Under the pieces are notes generated by a model. The model had not been told where the DNA came from. It searched no databases and worked only from the letters and a program-made list of their open reading frames with translations. Shown here piece after piece: positions 16,830 through 22,181 of a DNA stretch of 22,181 bases. This stretch comes from an uncultured Myxococcales bacterium. Lineage in GTDB: Bacteria > Myxococcota_A > Bradymonadia > UBA7976 > UBA1532. The stretch is from positions 1 through 22,181 of the forward strand of contig CALBMW010000303.1 of NCBI GenBank assembly GCA_937896275.1, given 5' to 3'. Numbering within the stretch: the stretch's first letter is position 1; every line of letters starts with the position of its first letter. Position numbers and translations under genes: made by a program.

Positions 16830-18176
16830 CTACCGCCGCCAGCCTGCCCCCAGGTGCGTGTCCAGGCGGGCCGACTCACCGGTCACCTCTTCGTCGTCGA
16901 GGTGATCGGCCACGGGCTCGACGCGCGGCGGACCCTGGCGCAGCACGATGGGCGTCCAGCCGAGGCCGGTGACGCCGCCCGTGCCCAGGCTGACCTTGGC
17001 CACGATGCCGGTCTCGACCTCGATGCGGTCCGGTACATCGTTGGAGAAGTTGCCCACGCTGTAGAGCACCGCCGCCGTGCGGGGCACGCCGTCGGCGGTG
17101 CGCACGCTGCACGTGCCGACGGCGGGGACGCGCTCGGGGTGGTTGACGAAGCAGATCTCCGCCGGCTGGACGACGTGGGGGCCCTCGCCGACGACGACGT
17201 CCGCCCCCATCTCGACCATGCGCCGCGCGAGCTGCAGGAAGTGCGGATCGGGGTAGTGCTCGAACTCGAAGCCCCAGTGCAGGAGCAACACGACGCGCGT
17301 CGCGCCGTCGGCGCGCGCTTGCGCCACGTCGCGGCCGATGGGGGACAGGTCGATGTCCTCGCCGACGTGGCCGAAGGGGATGATGAACAGCTCGTGCGGG
17401 CTGGTGATGTCCCGGCGGTTGACGCCCCAGGTGTAGGACAGGAGCGCCACGGTCTCGGACCCGACCACCTCGAGCGCGTGGGTGTCCACGCCGGTGGTGA
17501 GGAAGCCCCTCTCGATCACGAGCGCCTTGTTCGCCTCGAGGCCCTCGTCGTCCTGATCGAGGGCGTGGTTGTTGTTGAGCTGCAGGACGTCAAAGGGCAG
17601 CCCGTCGAGGAACTCGGGCGGCGCGTTGAAGCGCACCGGCAGGCCGCTGTGCTGCACGGGGCGGGTCGGCGAGACGATGGTCTCGAGGTTGCCGACGCGC
17701 AGATCCGCCGCGGTGATGGGGGCCACCGCGGTGCCGAAGTCCGACCAGTTGTCGCCGACCCACAGCACGTCGCCCGAGAAGGACAGAACGATGCCCTCGC
17801 CGAGAGGCGGGATGTCGGCCTGCGCGGCGGCGAAGTGGGCCAGCACCTCGGCCGGCGCGGTGGTGTAGTGGAAGGCGAGCTTGCGCAGGTAGAGCCCGGC
17901 CTCGGGGGCGTTGGCGGCCCAGGTCTCGGTCTCCCAGCGCACGTGCGCGTAGGGGGGCAGGTCCTCCTCGGGCGTGAAGATCCAGGGGAAGACCGTCATG
18001 GGGTCGGCGGGCCACGCCGCGTAGGGATCCCGCGCGTCCGCCGGGCCGGCGTCGGCCGCGGCGTCGGCGACCGCGATGGCCGCGTCGACGGGCGCGGCGC
18101 CCGAACCGTCGTCACATCCGAGCGCGTTCAGCCAGACGAGCAAGAGCGCTCGCGCGATGGCGCTGGGTGTGGTCAT
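16830..18176 (-). CDS. CapA-family (PGA capsule type) metallophosphatase-like lipoprotein
   Basis: Encodes 448 aa. Signal peptide with lipobox ALGC (Cys21, Asp at +2) and an Ala/Asp linker to about 50. The CapA domain from about 127 shows the expected motif series: FSGDVLW (133-139), VGNLETIVS (161-169), LQLNNNHALDQD (198-209), LLLHWGFEFEHYP, GEGPHVVQP and YSVGNFSND. The fold resembles calcineurin-like metallophosphatases. Founding members serve poly-gamma-glutamate capsule export, but most lone homologues have no known substrate, and no capB or capC lies nearby. An in-frame open stretch runs upstream through the 24/27-nt array, but the lipoprotein signal sets the start at ATG 18176, with GGGGGA eight nucleotides before it. 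First gene of the probable envelope operon continuing into the acylase. Confidence 0.9.
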   Translation of the reverse strand: MTTPSAIARALLLVWLNALGCDDGSGAAPVDAAIAVADAAADAGPADARDPYAAWPADPMTVFPWIFTPEEDLPPYAHVRWETETWAANAPEAGLYLRKLAFHYTTAPAEVLAHFAAAQADIPPLGEGIVLSFSGDVLWVGDNWSDFGTAVAPITAADLRVGNLETIVSPTRPVQHSGLPVRFNAPPEFLDGLPFDVLQLNNNHALDQDDEGLEANKALVIERGFLTTGVDTHALEVVGSETVALLSYTWGVNRRDITSPHELFIIPFGHVGEDIDLSPIGRDVAQARADGATRVVLLLHWGFEFEHYPDPHFLQLARRMVEMGADVVVGEGPHVVQPAEICFVNHPERVPAVGTCSVRTADGVPRTAAVLYSVGNFSNDVPDRIEVETGIVAKVSLGTGGVTGLGWTPIVLRQGPPRVEPVADHLDDEEVTGESARLDTHLGAGWRR

Positions 18177-18266
18177 GGGCGCGTCCCCCGGAGCGATGCG
18201 GCGCGATGATAGGTCAAGCCGCACCCGCGTTCCAACGGCGCCAACGGCGCGGCGAGCAGGTCGCCC

Positions 18267-18472
18267 GGACAGGTCGCAGCGACGTGTACCGGACAGGTCG
18301 CAGCCACGTGTACCGGACAGGTCGCAGCCACGTGTACCGCCGGACAGGTCGCAGCCACGTGTACCGCCGGACAGGTCGCAGCCACGTGTACCGGCCACGT
18401 GTACCGGACAGGTCGCAGCCACGTGTACCGCCGGACAGGTCGCAGCGACCTGTACCGCCGGGACAGGCCGCG
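18267..18472. repeat. Tandem array of 24/27-nt units in a divergent promoter region
   Basis: Units begin with GGACAGGTCGCAGC and end with ACGTGTACC, with an optional GCC. Full units start at 18267, 18291, 18315, 18342, 18369, 18406 and 18433; a 13-nt partial unit sits at 18393-18405 and a decayed one at 18460-18472. Lengths are 24, 24, 27, 27, 24, (13), 27 and 27. Inner units are almost identical; the two outer full units have GCGAC in place of GCCAC, and the last contains a perfect GGTCGC-A-GCGACC dyad. The array fills most of the 357-nt gap (18177-18533) between the divergent CapA-like and SWIM genes, so both promoters must lie in or beside it. No unique spacers, hence not a CRISPR. Apart from the array, I see no clear promoter or RNA gene in this gap. 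Confidence 0.93.
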
Positions 18473-18533
18473 GGCGGGGACTCGGGTCCAATTCCCTTGC
18501 CCCCAGCGTGGCGGCCGGTCGAGCGTGCGGATC

Positions 18534-20270
18534 ATGGCGCGCCCGACCATCGACCCCTCCGTCCTCGCGTCGCTGACCGCCGCGGTGCCGGGGCGGCTTT
18601 TGCGCACGCTCGACGCGACGCCCGACCTGGCCGAGGCCTGGACCTGGACCTCGGAGGGCGACACCTGGAGCGTCGCGACGGACGGCGAAGCCGTGGTGAG
18701 GGTGGCCGGGGCGCACGTCGCGGCTCCTTCGCAGGTGACCTGCGGGTGCCTGCTGGCCCCGCGCTGCCTGCACGCGCTGGCCGTCGCCACGCGCCTGCCG
18801 CTGGGCGTCGCGGCGCACGACGAGGCGGTCGAATCGGCGCCAGACGCTCCGCTGGAGGCCGGCGCCGTCGCCCTCGACGCCGCCCAGGTGGCCGCCGCGG
18901 CTCACCTGGGCAGCATCGCCGCCGAGATCCTCGCTGCCGGCGCCACCAGCGTCGGCGCCGTGCGTCAGGCCGAGCTGCTGCGCGCCCTCCACGCCTGTCG
19001 CGCGTCGGGCCTGCACCGCGCTGCCACCGCCGCAGTCGCCGTCGCCCGCGGTGTTCAGGGCGCCCGCGGCCGTCGCCCCACCGTCCGAGCCGACGACCTC
19101 GCGGCGAGCACGCACGCGCTGCTTCGCGTCACGGCCGCCCTCACCGCCCCCGGCCCGATCTCACCGACCTTCATCGGGCGGGCACGCCGCGCCTTCGCGC
19201 CCCTGGCCGGGCGCCGCCTCTACGGCCTGTTCTGCGAGCCGGTGCTGACGGCCTCGGGCCACGCCGGCGTCGTCACCTGGCTGGCCGACGCCTCGGGCAA
19301 CCTGTTCCGCCTGAGCGACGTGATGCAGGGCGGCGCGGCCCGGGTCGCCGCCGCGTACGCTGGCGAGACACAGTTCGGCGAGGTGCGCTTGACCCACCGC
19401 GCCCTCTGCCGAGCGGGCCTCCTTCTGCAACGCGGCTCGTGCAGCGCCGACGGACGCCTGGGCGGCGGCGCCTCCGTCGAGGCGGTCGCCAACGGCGCCT
19501 GCGCCTGGGACGCACCGCCGCTCGCGGCGCTCTGGGCCGAGCCCCTCACCGCCCAACTTCGCCGCGCGCTGGACGCCGAGACCGATCTCGAGGCCGCCGC
19601 CCCCGGCGCCGATCTCGTCTTCCTCCGCGGCCACGTCCTCGGGGCCGAAGCCGACGCGCTGGTCCTCGACATCGGCGGCCTCACGGTGCATTGCACGGTG
19701 AGTCACCCCGACCCCACATTGGATCAGCGCGGCGCGCTCCGCCGCCTGGCCAGCGCGCCCGGCCTGTCCCTGCGCGTGATCCTGCGCCCCGACCGCGCGC
19801 GCACGCGCACCGCGGCCCTGCTCGCCTTCGGCCCCGCCGACGATGGCCTTCGGCTGCCCGAGCGCTGGGGCGACCGCGCGCACCCGGGTCTCGAGTCGCT
19901 CCAGGGGGCGATGCTGCCCGCGGCGACACCGTCCGGCCCCCCCCTGAGCCTGCGAAGGGCACCGCCGGCGGCCGATCCCCTCGATCCCCTGCGCCGCCGC
20001 CTGTACCGCGTCCCGCTGGGGGGCCGGGCCACGATCCCCGCCGAGGCGGCGGACGAAATCGCCCGTGATGTCGCAAGGTTGGAGCGCGATCACTTCCCCG
20101 CCATCGGCGCCGCGTTGAGGGCCGTCGCGGTCACCGCCGCCGCCGCGCCGCGTGGCCCCTGGGGCACCCGCGAGGTCCCCGACGCCGCGACGCTGGCGCG
20201 CGCCTGGACGCTCGCGATGACGGCCCTCGAGGCGGCGGCCGCGACGCTGCGACGCGATGGCTGGGGTTGA
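18534..20270 (+). CDS. SWIM zinc-finger protein
   Basis: Encodes 578 aa with no signal peptide. An N-terminal SWIM motif lies at residues 70-80: Cys70, Cys72, Cys78 and His80 (CGCLLAPRCLH, pattern CxCx5CxH), preceded by a strand-rich segment. SWIM domains bind zinc and mediate DNA or protein contacts. The remaining 490 residues are Ala/Leu/Arg-rich and globular-looking but not recognised; strands such as ADALVLDIGGLTVHCTVS (about 380-397) resemble an OB/Tudor-like piece, without confidence. Related SWIM proteins often sit with MoxR ATPase and VWA genes, but none are here. Start ATG 18534 is chosen because upstream in-frame codons only translate the tandem array; the ribosome binding site is weak. 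It converges on the RAYT gene with 56 nt between. Confidence 0.82.
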   Translation: MARPTIDPSVLASLTAAVPGRLLRTLDATPDLAEAWTWTSEGDTWSVATDGEAVVRVAGAHVAAPSQVTCGCLLAPRCLHALAVATRLPLGVAAHDEAVESAPDAPLEAGAVALDAAQVAAAAHLGSIAAEILAAGATSVGAVRQAELLRALHACRASGLHRAATAAVAVARGVQGARGRRPTVRADDLAASTHALLRVTAALTAPGPISPTFIGRARRAFAPLAGRRLYGLFCEPVLTASGHAGVVTWLADASGNLFRLSDVMQGGAARVAAAYAGETQFGEVRLTHRALCRAGLLLQRGSCSADGRLGGGASVEAVANGACAWDAPPLAALWAEPLTAQLRRALDAETDLEAAAPGADLVFLRGHVLGAEADALVLDIGGLTVHCTVSHPDPTLDQRGALRRLASAPGLSLRVILRPDRARTRTAALLAFGPADDGLRLPERWGDRAHPGLESLQGAMLPAATPSGPPLSLRRAPPAADPLDPLRRRLYRVPLGGRATIPAEAADEIARDVARLERDHFPAIGAALRAVAVTAAAAPRGPWGTREVPDAATLARAWTLAMTALEAAAATLRRDGWG

Positions 20271-20271
20271 C

Positions 20272-20313
20272 GAGGCGTGCCGGAGCCGGCCGCCGGGCAC
20301 ACCAAGGCGCCTC
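20272..20313. other. Nested palindrome between convergent SWIM and RAYT genes
   Basis: Outer arms GAGGCG (20272-20277) and CGCCTC (20308-20313) enclose inner arms GTGCC (20277-20281) and GGCAC (20296-20300); base 20277 would be shared, so the two stems abut or compete by one base. It could be a bidirectional terminator without T-tracts, or a REP-like palindrome of the kind found beside RAYT genes. I cannot decide between these from one copy. Confidence 0.45.
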
Positions 20314-20326
20314 TCCGAGATGACCC

Positions 20327-21340
20327 TCAGCCCGGCGGTGCTGCGGGCAAGCGGGGCAACGCGCTCTCGACCACGTCGCGCCCGCGGTTGAGGGCTCTGC
20401 TCAGCGCCGAGGGCGACACGCCCAGAGGGGCCGCCACCTCGGCCGCCGGCTCGCCGAGCGCGTCGGTGGCCAGCCAAGCGATGGCGGCGCGCGCCGCGCT
20501 CACCGGACGGGTGCGACGCCCGGCCACGAGATCGCGCGGATCGACGCTCAGCTCGGCGCAGACCCAACGCGTGAGGGCGCTCAAGGTCCACCCCGCGCAC
20601 CGCAGACGGAAGACCCGGGCGCGCGTGGCGTCGGCCTCGGCCAGCACCGTCGCCACGAACTCGGTCGAGCCGGTCACGCCTTCGAAGCGCCCGTCGACCT
20701 CGGCCACCGCCGCCGCCAGGTTCTGGCCCGACGGTGGCCGCCCCCGGCCCCGCTCGAGGTAGGCGTCGAGCCGGTCGTCCCTCGACGAGTCCGCCATGAA
20801 AGTGAGCAGGCTGGCGCGCGCCTCCTCGCGTCGCGCGCCGAACAGCGCCAGCGTGGCGCGCACGTCGACCAGCCGATCGGCGCCCTGACCCAGAAGGCTC
20901 GCGTGGCCCGACCAGGGGTGCCGGCCCAAGGCGTCGACGTCGGCCACCTCGCCGGCCACGACGGGCCGCAGGTGTACGTATCGAACGAGCGCGCGACGGG
21001 CAGCACGGTTTCCGAGCAGCAGAGACTTGTAGCGACCGGCGTAGAGATGACCCGAGCGATCATGCCGGTGATGGTGGTCGTGGGCGTAGCCTGTCGTCAG
21101 CCGCTGCATCGCCCGGGCGAGCGGCACCGCGCCCGTGGTGACCACCAGGTGCACCTGATCGGCGAGCAGCGCCCACGCGAGGCACCGGACCCCGGCCTCC
21201 ACGAACACCGCGCGCGCGCGCGTTGCGAACCGATCGCGGTCGAGGGCGTCCGCGAACAGGGGCTGCCGCAGCTCCGTGGCCCCCCGCGCCGTCACGTGGT
21301 GGGTCAATCCTGGCCCATCGACCCGGCTCGTTCGCGGCAT
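20327..21340 (-). CDS. RAYT/Y1-type transposase-like protein with DnaA-like C-terminal domain and altered HUH motif
   Basis: Encodes 337 aa. Residues 1-150 match the IS200/REP-associated (Y1) transposase domain: MPRTSRVDGPGLTHHVTARG, WALLADQVHLVV, a GHLYAGRYKS loop (97-106), and RYVHLRPVVAGEV with candidate nucleophile Tyr121. The metal-binding HUH pair, normally HxH (as in MPNHVHLL), is Gln62-Val63-His64 here, so one ligand is lost and nicking activity is doubtful. Residues about 245-325 (FRLRCAGWTLSALTRWVCA ... PVSAARAAIAWLATDAL ... VSPSALSRAL) resemble a DnaA domain IV-type helix-turn-helix, as in many deltaproteobacterial members of this family. Strong ribosome binding site GGGGAGG before ATG 21340. 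RAYTs are mostly single-copy, domesticated genes linked to REP palindromes. No inverted terminal repeats of an insertion sequence are evident. Confidence 0.88.
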   Translation of the reverse strand: MPRTSRVDGPGLTHHVTARGATELRQPLFADALDRDRFATRARAVFVEAGVRCLAWALLADQVHLVVTTGAVPLARAMQRLTTGYAHDHHHRHDRSGHLYAGRYKSLLLGNRAARRALVRYVHLRPVVAGEVADVDALGRHPWSGHASLLGQGADRLVDVRATLALFGARREEARASLLTFMADSSRDDRLDAYLERGRGRPPSGQNLAAAVAEVDGRFEGVTGSTEFVATVLAEADATRARVFRLRCAGWTLSALTRWVCAELSVDPRDLVAGRRTRPVSAARAAIAWLATDALGEPAAEVAAPLGVSPSALSRALNRGRDVVESALPRLPAAPPG

Positions 21341-21672
21341 GGCACCTCCCCTGGCACGGCGTCCGATGCCCGATCAATTCCTCAACCACGCCCCTTTTTC
21401 AATGCCACTGAACCATCCCCCAACAAATCATATTTTCACGTCTGCCCCTTTAATGACGAGCGGGCCAGGAAGAGTGCGGACAAGGGCCGGGCGAGGCGGC
21501 CGCCGAGGCGAGTTCGACCGCGTCGGGCGGTGTCGTCGGGGCTGCGCCCCTTCGAGTGAATTTTTGAAGTTAGTCAATTCATCATTCATGTCCCTATTTG
21601 TTCGAGACCCCCTCAAATCGCAGCGACGGGCTCCGATAGGGGTTGGGCCCCAACGCCCCATGAGGATGAGAG
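21341..21672. other. AT-richer divergent region between RAYT and Cys-rich lipoprotein genes
   Basis: This 332-nt gap separates divergent genes. It has two AT-rich patches: 21421-21455 and 21558-21600. On the minus strand TTGAAA followed by a 17-nt gap and AATTGA (about 21380-21408) is a weak candidate promoter for the RAYT gene. On the plus strand TTGAAG (21564-21569) is a possible -35 for the lipoprotein gene, without a good -10. The minus-strand text GGGGCAGACGTGAAAAT (about 21433-21449) resembles, from memory, short motifs seen beside Y1 transposase genes in related bacteria. GGCGGCCGCC (21495-21504) is a perfect palindrome. A hairpin lies directly before the lipoprotein start. No small gene seen. 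Confidence 0.45.
21639..21659 (+). promoter_or_regulatory. Hairpin just upstream of the Cys-rich lipoprotein start
   Basis: GTTGGG (21642-21647) and CCCAAC (21649-21654) flank a single C. After one mismatched pair, GGG (21638-21640 or 21639-21641) can pair with CCC (21656-21659). The stem ends about 13 nt before ATG 21673, beside the GAGGA ribosome binding site (21662-21666). It may modulate translation; this is inference. Confidence 0.4.
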
Positions 21673-22181
21673 ATGTCACGAACCCCCAGTGTCCTGTCCG
21701 CCCGCGGCGTCCCCGCCGTCGCGTCTGCGCTCCTTGTTCTCTTCGCGCTCACAGCCTGCGACCCGGGTGAGCTGAGCGGTGGCGAGGCCAGCCCGACCGA
21801 TCCACGCGCACCCGCCGACACGACCGTGGTCCCGTGGTCCGCCCCCGACGAAGCGCCCGGCCAGGGCGCGGACACGGCCCTGGACGTCGACGAGCTCTCC
21901 GCGAAGCGCCGCGCTTCCCTGAACCGTTGGTGGCGCCACGTCACGTGCGGCAACGGCTACTGCGGCCGCAACGAGGCCTGCGGCACCTGTCCGGAGGACT
22001 GTGGCGCCTGCGAGCCCGCGCCCCCCGCCTGCGGCGACGGTGCGTGCAACGGCGACGAGACCTGCCGCGCCTGCGCTGACGACTGTGGCGCCTGCGAGCC
22101 CGCGCCCCCCGCGTGCGGCGACGGCACGTGCAACGGCGACGAGACCTGCCGCGCCTGCGCTGACGACTGTGGCGCCTGCGA
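21673..22181 (+). CDS. Cysteine-rich repeat lipoprotein, cut by the window end
   Basis: Frame open from ATG 21673 to the end of the window (169 codons visible). The signal peptide has core VASALLVLFALTAC with lipid Cys29 and Asp at +2. Residues 31-85 are an acidic Pro/Ala linker. From Cys92 on there are three repeats with exactly 28-residue spacing; the first runs CGNGYCGRNEACGTCPEDCG and the next two are nearly identical, with core CGDGxCNGDETCRACADDCG and linker ACEPAPPA. Six Cys per 28 residues point to disulfide knots outside the cytoplasm, and NGDE loops may bind calcium. Such CGDGxC repeats are widespread in surface proteins of Myxococcota and similar bacteria, often before a functional C-terminal domain that here lies beyond the window. 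GAGGA at 21662-21666 serves as ribosome binding site. Confidence 0.85.
   Translation, partial: MSRTPSVLSARGVPAVASALLVLFALTACDPGELSGGEASPTDPRAPADTTVVPWSAPDEAPGQGADTALDVDELSAKRRASLNRWWRHVTCGNGYCGRNEACGTCPEDCGACEPAPPACGDGACNGDETCRACADDCGACEPAPPACGDGTCNGDETCRACADDCGAC
21946..22181 (+). repeat. 84-nt tandem repeats encoding 28-residue Cys-rich units
   Basis: Units start at 21946, 22030 and 22114, a period of exactly 84 nt. The second and third units differ at only two or three positions over the visible part, so their duplication is recent; the first is clearly older. The array continues past the window end. Confidence 0.9.

Noticed and set aside
14951..16972. 673-codon plus-strand ORF opposite the acylase gene
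   Set aside because: Val/Gly/His/Arg-rich antisense translation with no motif; the minus-strand acylase is unmistakable.
18267..18472. CRISPR array or repeat-protein gene
   Set aside because: Units are contiguous with no spacers. Open frames through the array exist only because units are multiples of three without stops.
18177..19115. Long N-terminal extension of the CapA-like protein through the array and antisense to the SWIM gene
   Set aside because: A complete lipoprotein signal with lipobox begins at ATG 18176; upstream codons are translated repeats plus the antisense of a recognisable gene.
20272..21672. Intact insertion sequence around the RAYT gene
   Set aside because: No terminal inverted repeats, target duplication or second copy seen; the gene looks like a domesticated single-copy RAYT.

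Overview
The window is GC-rich DNA (around 70% by eye) with almost no AT-rich stretches except 3690-3730 and 21400-21600. Six of the fifteen intact or window-cut genes encode lipoproteins. Several of these have Ala/Asp/Pro-rich linkers after the lipid cysteine, and others carry cysteine-rich surface repeats. A SWIM protein and a transposase-like protein with a DnaA-like tail complete the picture. This style suggests Myxococcota or a neighbouring former deltaproteobacterial lineage. That placement is inference from gene style; no marker gene is present.

Left part (1-5450): the end of an unrecognised, SRPBCC-like gene overlaps a lipoprotein gene. A convergent MBL-fold hydrolase follows, then a small VF530-type DNA-binding protein with a repeat-built N-terminus. 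Next comes a divergent pair: an ArsR-type regulator fused to a SAM methyltransferase, and S-adenosylhomocysteine hydrolase (ahcY). Their shared 90-bp gap holds overlapping promoters and an inverted repeat, a likely operator. Two hairpins close ahcY.

Middle (5450-7850): an HtrA-like S1C protease lipoprotein is followed by a 22/44-nt tandem array, and then by a fragment homologous to the protease's own C-terminus. A two-gene module follows, a short protein plus an AbiEii/DUF6036-like nucleotidyltransferase, with a 4-nt overlap; it may be a toxin-antitoxin pair.

Right-centre (7850-18176, all minus): four envelope genes run in one direction: CapA-like lipoprotein, penicillin-acylase-family Ntn hydrolase lipoprotein, M23 endopeptidase, and a thioester alpha-2-macroglobulin lipoprotein. 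The first three are closely spaced (37 and 44 nt). The macroglobulin follows after 232 nt. All act in the periplasm or at the cell surface, so shared envelope maintenance or defence is plausible but unproven.

Right end (18177-22181): a second tandem array (24/27-nt units) fills the divergent gap in front of a SWIM zinc-finger gene. A RAYT/Y1 transposase-like gene follows, with an altered HUH motif and a DnaA-like C-terminal domain. The window ends inside a cysteine-rich repeat lipoprotein gene.

The most distinctive trait is the number of short tandem repeats: two extragenic arrays, three arrays inside genes (VF530 N-terminus, macroglobulin signal peptide, cysteine-rich repeats) and one small direct repeat. 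I see no clear CRISPR, RNA gene, prophage or complete known defence operon. No single undescribed system is proven; the best leads are the arrays, the ahcY control region and the nucleotidyltransferase pair.
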